DNA of 64,000 nucleotides from Pyropia haitanensis (lineage: Eukaryota > Rhodophyta > Bangiophyceae > Bangiales > Bangiaceae). A program made the translations under genes and the position numbers. Below the pieces are notes generated by a model. The model was not told where the DNA came from. It did no database searches and saw only the letters and a list, made by a program, of their open reading frames with translations. The DNA is taken from contig SDUX01000006.1 of the NCBI GenBank assembly GCA_008729055.1, positions 3,830,734 through 3,894,733 on the forward strand, in the 5' to 3' direction. This document shows positions 22,628 to 32,615 of the stretch, piece by piece. Position 1 is the first letter of the stretch. The number at the start of each line of letters is the position of its first letter.

Positions 22628-25431
22628 CACTTTGGCCTTCTTGACGCCCGCCTCCAGTACCCTCACGGCAGGTGTCGCCTTGGCGACCCCGACCTCCTTT
22701 TCCTCCTCCGCAGATGGCCTCGATGTCCTCGCGGTTTGGTCCTCCCGCATCTCCCGCAGTTCGAGCAGGCCCTTGCCCAGAGCGTGGACGCGCTTGAGCG
22801 CATGGTCCATGCCTGCCTTGAGGGACAAGAAGTGCGCCCTGTAGTCGTACAGCGTAACCGTCTTGGTGGACAGGTCAAAGGAAAATCCGACTCAGTGAGC
22901 CCCGTTGATGTTGCATACCTCCGTCAGCGTCGTGGCCGGCCCCGCAAAGCCGGACACCTCCTTCACCAGCGCGTCGATTTTTCAGCCGTGCACGTCAGCA
23001 GGCGCGTGAGGATGGAGCCAGCGCTCGTGGAGTCGCATCACCGTTGAAGGATGATTGAGTTGAAAGTGATGACATCATCGTACATCCACACGTAGCCAAT
23101 GTTCTTGACCAGGATGTGCGCGGGCAGGACCACGTCCTTGTCAGCTTCTCCCGTCCTGGGCGTGCCCGTGCGCCACACGGTTTCCGTCGGCGAGCACGAG
23201 AGCATCCGCCTCACAATCACCCAGTTCAACTTGCCCATCGAGGCGCGCTCCTCCGAATCGTACGAGAGGACACGAGAGTTGGGCTTGACGGCTGCGTCCT
23301 TAACCCAGGATACAGCCCATCGGAAGTCCTGCAGCCTGTCGGCTGCTGTTTGCAGCTTTCCCATAGCCTCCAACGTCGCCAGCGTTAGCTGCACATCGTC
23401 CCGTCCCTCGGACTTGACCTTGACGCACACTCGGCCCTCCTCATTTGGGTCCACCTCATTACTGTACCGCAAGCCCTGCATCGTTTGCATCAGCTTCATC
23501 CGGACATCCCGTACGTTGACGTCCGCCAGCATAATGTCCAGGCCACCTTGCTTGTCAACAATGGTCGGCTACTGCGACTCGCTGGACGTCTCCACAACAA
23601 TCTTGGGCTCTAACATGTTTATCACAAGCGGCCGCCAGTTCGTCGCCAGGGAAAGGTAGGTGTGATCCGTTAACAAAGCAGCCTCGTCGATGACGGCGCA
23701 GCTGGTGACGTCCGAGAAAGGCTCGATGGACGGGATGTCCAGGTCCGTCACCATCGTGATGCTGTCGGTCTCGGATACAGCGCCGCCGTGCCGCGGCCGC
23801 TTGTGCTTGGCAGGCGTGTCCATTGCGCTGGATCGCTTTTTGACGAGCGGCCGGGTGCCTTGGCCCGCCCGCTTGATGGCCTCCGCTTGACGCGCGGCGG
23901 CACTGGCCAGCTGAGCGGCTGCCCCTCCGGCTTTTCTGGCTGTCATCCGCACCGCCGCTGCTGCCATGTCTGCTGTATCGGCATTATCATCTTCCTCTGT
24001 AGACAGGGCAGGTAAGGTGGATTAGTCAGGCAGGAGGGGAGCGCCGGAGGCCGAGGAGGCAGGAGTCGATCCGAACTCGGGTTGCGACAGCGCATCAGCT
24101 ACGGTCACGTTGTTCAGCCCATCGTCCTCCTTCTGGAAATTCCCCGGGTCGACACCACACTTGGCCAACTTCCGGGCGATCAGACCAGGCACGCTGGGCT
24201 CTTTTGTGATACAGAAGCAGAAGGGATGCCACGACGGGCTTCACCAGAGACCCTCGCGGGGGAAACAGATGCACCACACATACCACTTCCATGTCCATGT
24301 CCTTCGCGTCGCGGCTCCTCTCGCCCGTCGGGAGATGTCTCTTCTGCAACATCTCGGGGTAGGGATACTGCGCACGTTCCGGGACCACCTTACCTCCGGG
24401 ACCCCGTGTAGCCACCGCCTTCACTCCACCAGCAGGGACTGGTGTGCCACCGTCCTCGCTCAGTAGGTTGATGGGCAGCCACCCAATCATCCCAGTCAGT
24501 GCAAGCTTATGCTTCACGTTGTAGATGCTGCAAAGCGCAACGCGCACCTCCGATAGCGTCGTCCGCAGCAGGGCAGTCCAGCCGCGAGACAAAGCCGTGA
24601 AAAGCGCCTCAATATTCTCCGTCGCCTCCAAGCTTGGAAATTGGGCGGCCGGCGGGCGATACCGGGAAGACAACAGAGCGTAGTTGTCGAGCCCCGAGGG
24701 AAGTTCCACAGCACCGCTCGTCAGCGGTGACGCCGGATAAGCATCGACATCATCTGCGAGTGGTAATGATGTTGCCCCACTAGTTGGACTGCCAGCATTT
24801 ACGGCTCCACCAGAATCTTCGCGTGACGCAGCGGCGCCGCCAAGACCGTTATTGCTCGTAGCACGATCACCCGCAGCCACTGCAGCGCTGGCGCCGTCGG
24901 CCGAGCCAGCTCCGGGCGGTGCAATGAATGGAGGTGCGGCCTCCTTGGGTTCTCTGCCGCCATCTTCAACGCCCTCTGCAGTACACAAAGGTTGAGCAAA
25001 GTCTTTTAGGTCACCGCCTGGTGTAATGGGCTCAGCAGCGACGGCCGGTGCCGCATGTCGCAGTGGGTGGCCTGGAGGCAGCGCTTAGCCTTGGAGGGAG
25101 ATGGAGTTTTGCCACAGGGCCGCCGTCGTTGCCATGGACGCTGCGCTGTGCAGGTGGGTGTAGATCGTCTTGACGACCCGCTTGGCACCATTTTTTGCCA
25201 TCAGAGCAGCGTCGTGCAACACAACGAATAAAGACCGCCCCGTCGTTTGCAAAATCCCCGAGTCGTTTGCGAAGCCCCCGACACATGCATGTGGCAATAA
25301 ATCTGGCGGCAACGGAGCTCCAGCTGATGCAGATCCTGCACGATCTTGGCCACCAACTCGGACAGGTCCGCAGGCAGAGCGGACACCCCAAGCAGACTCC
25401 AAAGCAGCTCCCTCAATTGCTTCATCTGCAC
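22628..25431 (-). pseudogene. Decayed spliced gene of unknown function
   Basis: Protein-like frames follow one another on the minus strand: LRELLWSLLGVSALPADLSE (from 25431); VVLHDAALMAKNGAKRVVKT; an Ala/Gly-rich linker; a block around SEVRVALCSIYNVKHKLALTG; KLAKCGVDPGNFQKEDDGLN; a basic block PAKHKRPRHGG; and LADVNVRDVRMKLMQTMQG onward to a Glu/Lys-rich end. An intron 3' end is visible at about 23997 (CTGACTAAT branch-like site, then CCTGTCTACAG). In-frame stops occur at about 25085 (TAA), 23569 (TAG), 23035 (TGA) and 22895 (TGA), and there are at least two frameshifts (near 24220 and in an A run near 22987). Element D cut off its 5' side and a solo LTR its 3' side. I recognise no domain. 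Confidence 0.45.
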
Positions 25432-25448
25432 AGCGACCCGCGCCTGTA

Positions 25449-25967
25449 TGTGGTACTACGTGGCGGGGGCCTGGGGGGGCACCCCCTGGGGGTCCAGCGC
25501 ACCCCGGGTGGTGGGGGCCGCCCCCGGGGGGTGTTGCGCCGGGGAGGGGGGCGGGGGGCGCGGGGGGCGCGCGGGGGCGCGCGGGGTGCGCCCGGCGCGG
25601 GGCCCACGCCCGGTCGCGGGGCGGGGGCCGCGCGCCGCATGACCAGTGCTTGGCGGGCGGGGCCCGTCAGAAGGATGTATTGCTTGGCGGGACTTAGCCC
25701 GCAATTGGAGGGACTATCTGCATTGGTTGGATTGCGGCGGGGGACCGGGCCTTACAGTGCCCGGTGCCCCCGCCGGCGGTTTCCGCTCTTTTTAGGACGA
25801 AGGGCGACGACGATGGGTGGGACCGTCGTCGCCGGCAAGTAAACCGTTCGAGGCTTCTCTCTTTCCTACCGGCCGCTCTCGACATAGGCGGTGTCGCATG
25901 GGAGAGGCAACGCCTCCGGTGCTCTTCCCTCGCTGTCCAGGCTGCTGCCTCCCCTCGTTGTACTACA
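25449..25967 (+). repeat. 5' LTR of element D
   Basis: Begins TGTGGTACTACG, ends GTTGTACTACA. An extremely G-rich first 200 bp is followed by GCTCTTTTTAGGACG. No clear TATA box. Confidence 0.92.
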
Positions 25968-25969
25968 TC

Positions 25970-25987
25970 TGGCGCTTCGGGTGAGAC
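25970..25987 (+). promoter_or_regulatory. Primer binding site of element D
   Basis: TGGCGCTTCGGGTGAGACC starts two bases after the LTR. It fits complementarity to a CCA-ended tRNA, which I cannot identify. Confidence 0.6.
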
Positions 25988-26122
25988 CGGATCCGGTGGC
26001 TCACGGGGCCCGGTCCGGTTGAGCCCGGTTGTGGACCACGAGGCGGCGGTTGACCGTGGCGTTGTATCCCGTTTCGACGGGTGTCCCACGTCCGGATCTC
26101 GGATCACGAGCCAATCGCCGTC

Positions 26123-28816
26123 ATGGCTGGTGATTCTTCTTTTTCTCCCTCGCCGGCGCGTGGCTCAGCCGCAGCGCCGCGTGGCGGTCTCGAGGGGGGT
26201 GAGGCGGCTGGCAGCTCTGCTGCCCATGCTGCAGCGCCTGCCCTGGCGGCGCCGGCTCCTTCCGGCATAGCCGGATCAGCCTCCGGCAACCCCGAGACGG
26301 CAGACGCTGTGGGTCCCCCACCGGCGGGAGTGATCGGGACGGTGCCCCCGCGCGGCGCGGTGGCCCAGGCGATTGGGGGGGACGTGATCCCCGTGACCGG
26401 CGGCGGTTCGGTGGCGTCCGAGATGGTCTCGGCGTCCGAGGACCCCGGCCGCGCGCACGATCCGGGGTTCCCCGAATCCCCCCGTCTGGAGCTGCGTCCC
26501 GCGAGCGTGGCGCCGGCCCGTGCCACGGGGACCCGGGGGCCTCACGTAACAGCCCTGGATGCTCGGCCGGTGACGCGGGCGTTTGCGCCCCCGCGTCAGA
26601 CTACGGTCGGGATGGATGGCTCCTGGCCCGCGCCCCGGGCGCGTGGCCACGGCGGGGTGACCCCAGTGGGGCCCGCCAGTGACTACACGGAGGCCGAAAT
26701 GCGACGGGCTTTCGGGGCCCCCGCGTCGTCCGCATCGGCCCCGACGGGGGCCGCTGCCGCCGGATCGGCCGGGTCCCGGGCGCCGGCCCGCGTGGGCGGC
26801 GCGACCACGGTGGGCGGCGCGGGCCCCGCGGTCACGGCGACCGAGGACTCGGACGCGGAGCCCGAGACGCCGCCGGACGGGGCGGCGCTGCTGGTCCAGC
26901 TGGGCGACGAGGGCCCCTTCCCGGGGACGGGCTCCGGCGTGAGCTCGGTCCCCCACGGGCGGGGCGCCCCGTCGGAGATGGCCGCCCTCCTTCGCCGCGT
27001 GCGGGAGCTGGAGGCCAGCGAGGCGCGCCGCCTGTCGGTGGTGGGGCTGGGGGGCCATGCCGACGAGGGGCCCCATCGGGCCGCGGCGGCCGCGTCGAGT
27101 CGCGGCGCCCCCCGCCGCGGCGGGCGCCGCGCAGCGACCCCAGGGCGACCCATCGGCCACGCCGAAAGCTCGTCGGAGGAGGAGAGTGACGAAGGTAGCC
27201 CCGGCGGCATCCGCGGGGCTTCCCGGGCCCGAGTCGGCGGGGCCGCCCCGCGCGACTCGCCCCTGGCCACCCTTGGGGCCCTGCAGCAGGAGCTGGTCGC
27301 CCAGACGGTGCGGGCGATTCGCCGTCGGGAACGCGTGGCCAGCGTGGCCGACCCGCGGTTCGCCCCGCTCCTGAGCACCAAGACGTACTGCCTGGATGAC
27401 CGCCAACCGGGCTACTCCGCCGAGCAGCGCAAGGCGGGACGCGCACTGCGCAACGATGTCCGGGACATGATGATGGAGCAGGGACAGCGCTTCGACGGCA
27501 AGGACTGCCCGGGGGTGGTCGCCTTCCTGCGGAAGCTGAAGAACGCGTGTGACGCCGTGGGCACGGCCGAGGGGGCAGCCATCTACCTACTGCAGTGGCT
27601 CGTCACGGACGACGTCTTCCGCGTATTCCAGCGCGCGGTCCCGGTCGGCGCGGCCGAGGGGGCGATGCCCCTGTACAAGGACGCCATCCACGCCCTCTTG
27701 GAGGAGTACCTGGACGAGGACATCCTCATGAAGCGCGTCCGCGCGCTAAACGAGGCCCAGCAGCACGCGTGGGAGACGGAGGGAGCCTTCGCGGACCGAC
27801 TCCTCCTGATGAACGGGGCCCTGGGCTCCATGATGGAGGAGTCGGAAATGAAGACGATCCTCCTGCGGGGGTGCATCTCCGAGGTACGGGAGCTGGGGCG
27901 GCACTTCAACACCAGGGACCGCACGTACACCAAGCTCAAGGCCCACTTGGACCGCACATGGAAAGCATCCCGGGAGATGCGTGGCGTCAAGCTGGCGGCC
28001 AAGCCGCGGCTGTCGACCAAGCTCAAGACCGAGATCACCCCGGCGCCGCCGGCCAAGACCGCGGCGTCGGCCGCGCTGGTCGCGGATGCCCTGTTGGCCC
28101 AGGGCTCGGCGACGCCGGTTGCGCCGGGACCGAGCGACCTCCCTACCCTTCAGAAGTATGCGAGCCACGTCCTGGGCCTGCTCCAGGCGTACGGGGCGCC
28201 GGCAACCCCGGCCGCGTCACCGGCAGGGATACGCCAGCTCCCCGCCTTCGGAGGCATGCCTCCCCCGCTGCCCACGCTGGTCCCGGCAGCGGGACGGGGG
28301 CGGCTGGCCCCCGGCACCCCATTCCCGGGGCCGCGGCGCGACGCGGTGTACCCACACACGGACCGGACCCCGGTCGCCCCGCGGGGTGGCGGGGGGGCCC
28401 CCACGTACCGGCAGCCGGGGCGCTGCTTCTACTGCCGCGTGCAGGGGCATTGGATGCTAGAATGCCCCGAAATGCCGGCCGAGGAGCGGGAGCGCGGACG
28501 CCAGCTGCGCGAGGCTCGCGCGGGCCGGGGGCGTACCCCGGCACCGCCGTCGGCGGCTTCCCAGGCGGCCGCCGAGGCCGCCCGGCGGGCGGGGGTGGCA
28601 ACCGCCTTGGCCATTCCCCGGGCCACCGAGGACGCCCCGACGACCGCCGATCCCTTGGGGGCGCTCGGGGGGGTGCACATGCTGGAGCGGGACCCGCTGG
28701 CGGAGGAGTATGAGACCGACGAGGGGACGTCGGACGACTCGGAGTGGTCGCACGGCACCCCCGCGGCCCGATCGGACGCCTCCGACTCGGAGCAGGATGC
28801 CCAGGGAAGCGAGTAG
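26123..28816 (+). CDS. gag: Gag of element D
   Basis: About 897 residues from the ATG at 26123 (MAGDSSFSPSPARG). A long Ala/Pro/Gly-rich N-terminal half (to about residue 415) precedes the gag core (TKTYCLDDRQPGYS...FDGKDCPGVVAFLRKLKNACDA...), which shares the pattern KTYxLxD...GKDxxxxxxFLxxxKxACDA with gag of element C. A zinc knuckle CFYCRVQGHWMLEC lies near residue 770, followed by an acidic tail. The pol frame opens in the -1 register near the gag end. I saw no canonical slippery heptamer there. Confidence 0.88.
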   Translation: MAGDSSFSPSPARGSAAAPRGGLEGGEAAGSSAAHAAAPALAAPAPSGIAGSASGNPETADAVGPPPAGVIGTVPPRGAVAQAIGGDVIPVTGGGSVASEMVSASEDPGRAHDPGFPESPRLELRPASVAPARATGTRGPHVTALDARPVTRAFAPPRQTTVGMDGSWPAPRARGHGGVTPVGPASDYTEAEMRRAFGAPASSASAPTGAAAAGSAGSRAPARVGGATTVGGAGPAVTATEDSDAEPETPPDGAALLVQLGDEGPFPGTGSGVSSVPHGRGAPSEMAALLRRVRELEASEARRLSVVGLGGHADEGPHRAAAAASSRGAPRRGGRRAATPGRPIGHAESSSEEESDEGSPGGIRGASRARVGGAAPRDSPLATLGALQQELVAQTVRAIRRRERVASVADPRFAPLLSTKTYCLDDRQPGYSAEQRKAGRALRNDVRDMMMEQGQRFDGKDCPGVVAFLRKLKNACDAVGTAEGAAIYLLQWLVTDDVFRVFQRAVPVGAAEGAMPLYKDAIHALLEEYLDEDILMKRVRALNEAQQHAWETEGAFADRLLLMNGALGSMMEESEMKTILLRGCISEVRELGRHFNTRDRTYTKLKAHLDRTWKASREMRGVKLAAKPRLSTKLKTEITPAPPAKTAASAALVADALLAQGSATPVAPGPSDLPTLQKYASHVLGLLQAYGAPATPAASPAGIRQLPAFGGMPPPLPTLVPAAGRGRLAPGTPFPGPRRDAVYPHTDRTPVAPRGGGGAPTYRQPGRCFYCRVQGHWMLECPEMPAEERERGRQLREARAGRGRTPAPPSAASQAAAEAARRAGVATALAIPRATEDAPTTADPLGALGGVHMLERDPLAEEYETDEGTSDDSEWSHGTPAARSDASDSEQDAQGSE

Positions 28817-31800
28817 CAGGCGACCCCTCTTGTGGGCTGCCCGTTGACGCAGTGCGTCGTACGCGCCGGTCCCCAGTGTACATCACCGCTCGGCGGCTCC
28901 GGCAGGTCCGCAAGCGGCGGCCGGCGGGGGGGCGGCCCCCGCTCCCCTTCATGCCCCGCATCCTGCGGCGGCCCGACTGGAACCCGGGGCGCGGCCCGCC
29001 GCCCTCCGACGGCGAACCCAACCCCGGCGACCCGGGCGACCCGGCGGTGGCCGCCCTGGCGGCCGAGACGGTCTCATCGGGCGAGCCAGTGCCCCGCCGG
29101 CCGCTACTCAAGGACGGGGATCGGGGCCCCCCCCCGGCGCCCCGCCGCGCCCACCGGTACCGCCGGCGGCGCCCACGCACCCGCCTTCCGCTACAAGCGC
29201 ATGCCCTTTGGGCTCACCAATGCCCCGGCCACATCCCAGCAGGCACTGGATATCATCCTCTCCGGGGTGAAGTGGCAACACTGCCTCATCTGCCTGGACG
29301 ACGTGATCGTGTACTCCAAGACGAAGGAGGAGCACGTCGGGCATGTGAACCTGGTCCTGGGGCTGCTCCGCGCGGCAGGGGTGACCCTCCGGCTGCCCAA
29401 GTGCCGGTTCTTCCGGAAGACGGTCGAGTACCTGGGGCACGAGATTAAGCCGGGGCGGCTGGCGGTGCTGGACGCGCACACCAAGGACCTCCGCGAGGCG
29501 GCGTTCCCCACGACCCGCACCCAGGTGCGGAGTTTTGTGGGAATGTGTAACGTCTTCCGCCGGTTTGTCCCGAACTTTGCCCGCGTGGCAGCGCCGCTCA
29601 CGGCGCTCATGGGCAGCACGGCGCCGGTGACGGTACCTCCGGCGACGCCGGCGCCTCGCGAGGCGTTCGAGACGCTCAAGGAGCGGCTGACGTCCCCCCC
29701 GGTCCTGGCCCTCCCGCGTGCTGGGTTCAAGTACGTCCTGGACGTGGACGCTTGCGGGGCTCAAGTCGGAGCGGCCTTGCTCTAGGAGCAGAAAGAGGGC
29801 GGGCTCCGGCACCTGGCCTACATCAGCCGTCGGCTGGCGGTCAATGAGCGCCCCAACGGGGTCACCGAGAAGGAGTGCTTGGCGGTCGTGTGGGCCTCCC
29901 TGATGCTGCGCCCCTATCTGGAGGCGGGACGGTTCCTGGTCCGCACGGACCACGACTGCCTGAGGTGGATCCTCAATATCCCCATCGAGACGGCAAACTG
30001 CCGGCTGGCCCGGTGGCGCCTACGGCTCAGTGTGCTCGAGTTTGACGTGGCCTACAAGCCGGGGATGACGCACTGGCTGGCGGACGGGATGTCCCGGTTG
30101 GAGTCGGGGCGGGCGACCGCCCACGACCCCCAGGCGGAGAAGCTCCCGGTCTTCTTTGCCGGGGCCCGGGCCGAGTCTGTCCGGGGGCTGGACGCCAACT
30201 ACGTGTCTGGCCCGTCCGCCCGGGCGATCGACCGCTCGGCGGTACTGGCCGCCCAGGCCGAGGACGCGTTCTGCCAGGCGGCGGTGGTGGAGCTGAATAA
30301 GGGGATCCGCTCGTTCTTCTTCGGAGACGAGGATGGCATCCTGCGGCGGCGCGCGCCCACGGACGGCGCGGAACAGGTGGTGATCCCGGCGTCCCTCCGC
30401 GCCCCCGTGCTGGAGCTGGAGCACGACGCCACCTTGGCGGGTCACCCGGGAGAGTCCCGCATGTACGCGTCGATGAGGCGGTACTACTACTGGGTCGGGA
30501 TGGCCGCGGACGTGGTGACTCACGTCCGCAATTGCGAGAGCTGTGCGAGGGGGCGCGTCCGCCCCCTGTATAAGCGCTCCGCGCTGAGGCTCTTCCCCGC
30601 CACCATCCCGTTCCAGGACATTGCGACTGACCTCTACGGGCCGTTGCCTAACACGGCCGCCGGCCACGAGTACGTGATGGTGATCACCGACCGCTTTTCC
30701 AAGCTGACGCGGGCGGTGCCCATGGGGCGCGTCAAGTCAATCGACTGCGCGTCGGTCCTATTGGACTATTGGATCGCCGCGTACGGCCTCCCCGACCGCA
30801 TCCTGTCGGACGGGGGGCCCCAGTTCACGGCCAAGTTCTGGTCCCAGGTGTGCAACCTCCTTTCGGTGGAACCGAAGATAACGACCATGTCGCGGCCGCA
30901 GACCGACGGGCAGACGGAACGGTTCAACCGCACGATGGGGAGGATCCTCGACCACTACGTGGCCGAGCACCCCGCGACCTGGGACCAGCTGCTGGGGGCC
31001 CTGACGTTGGCGTACAACACCCGCCCCCACCGGGGGACCAGGGTGGCCCCGCTGGAGCTGGTCAACCCGCTCGGCCTGGGCAGCACGGTCCTGAAGGGGC
31101 TGGCGCCCCGGGCACGCTACCCCCTCACGGGACAGCTCGGCACGGCCGCGGAGAAGCGCGCCCAAGCGGCGTTCCTAACGCGGCTGATCGCACTGGTGCC
31201 CAAACTCCGGGACGCGATGCGCACGGCGCAGCTGCGCTACAAGCGCGACCACGACGCGCGGCTGCGGCCGTCGGCCGGGGTGATTGAGGCCGGTGGGTTC
31301 GTCTTTAAACGCCACCACGACTACGTGAAGCGGCGTACGGACCCCGACGACCGGGTCGGTAGTGCGGACAAGGACAGCGGGGCTGTCGGCGAACGCGCCA
31401 GTCACAAGCTGGGGCACCGCGCCCAACGGCCGTACCGCGTCGGCCGCGTCGAGGGGCCGACGGTGGTCATCGACATTGACGGCGAGCATCGCCGGGAGAA
31501 TGTCACGCATCTGGTGCGGGCGCCCACCGGATCCGCCCCCGACCCGACGGTCATCTCGGCCCTCCAGGGGGCGGCCCCGCGCCCCAGTGGGCCCAGCGCC
31601 GACGGCCACACGTATGCCGTGGACCGGTTGATCGACCACGTCGATGGCCCCAACGGGGAGCTGTTTGTCAAGGTCGTCTGGACCGGGTACGCCGAGCCGA
31701 CGTGGGAGCCGGCCATGAATATGCCCCACGAGACCCTGCGCACTTACCTGCGGCGGGCCGCCAAGGCGGGGCTCCCCCACACATCTAGTGACCCTCCGCC

Positions 31801-32047
31801 CGGGGCACCCCCGCGCTCCCCTCCGGCGGCGGCCCCTTCGGTTCCCCCGGCCCCACGGGCCCGCCCGCCCCGCGCGACCCCGCTGCGGCGCAACGGCGGC
31901 CCGGATGGCCCGGCCGTGCCCCCGCCTACACCCACGCTGCCCGCCCCCCCGGGAATGGCGGCCACCAACCCTTTTCTCCCCCCCGCGCGGCCGCCGCCCC
32001 GGCGCTCGGTCCGGTTCCGCCTGCCGCCCGCCTCCGCCCCCCGCTAA
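28817..32047 (+). pseudogene. pol: Pol of element D, internally deleted
   Basis: The remnant starts in the -1 frame (YITARRLRQVRKRRP near 28880), then at about 29175-29195 jumps into mid-RT at [15 protein letters not shown]. The protease and the first RT motifs, including the LDLxxGYHQI region, are gone. Present are ICLDDVIVYS (the YxDD region), the RT thumb, RNase H (LDVDACGAQVG...TDHDCLRW), the integrase finger and DDE core (TDLYGPLPN, LSDGGPQFT, RPQTDGQTERFN), and a chromodomain (YAVDRLIDHVDG...VKVVWTGY) near 31610-31740, followed by a Pro-rich tail. A TAG at 29783-29785 sits in the RNase H start (ALL-stop-EQ), where relatives have Gln. Confidence 0.9.
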
Positions 32048-32615
32048 GGGGCCGGGCGGCGCGGTGCGGCGGGGGCGCGGGGGGACGGGGCGGGGGGGGG
32101 GAGGGGGGGGGGGGGGGGAGGGGGTGGGGCACGCGTGGGGCACGCGTGCGCGGCGCGCGTCGCGGTGTGGTGCTCGCGCGGGAGACGGGACCGTGGGGCG
32201 TGGCCCCGGGGCCCGGCCCGGGGACGAGAGAGTGACTGGCTCGGGGCGCGCGCGGACCCAGTGGCTGTCGCCGGGGAGGGGGTGCGGCCGGCATGGGCGC
32301 ATACGCGCGGCTGGTGAAGGCCCCGGACGGGCGTGGCGGCGCGCGGCCCTGGCGGCCTGACCGCGGGGGCGGCGTCTCTGGGTGGACGGCGACAAGCAAG
32401 CGGCCCTACGGGGCGGGGCCAGTTCATTGCGACTCACCCCGCGGCGGCGCCGGTACGCGGCACCCGCGGCGACGGCGGAGCAAGGGGACCACCTCCGGGG
32501 GGGTGGCCGGCGGCTACCGATTGGCGGCGCCGGTGAGCGGCGGCCGCGGCACAGAGGGGGGCCCAGGCGGGGCGGCCCCCGGCAGGGGTGCGAACCCGAG
32601 CAAGTACCGCGCTGG
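32048..32615. other. Spacer between convergent pol and antisense ORF of element D
   Basis: G-rich, with a run of about 30 purines and homopolymer G at 32083-32125. No coding frame is supported. Transcripts from the two strands would converge here. Confidence 0.5.

Noticed and set aside
22628..25431. TGA read as an amino acid (altered genetic code) to explain in-frame stops
   Set aside because: The same reading would need TAA and TAG to be sense too, frameshifts are also present, and intact elements here end with normal stops.
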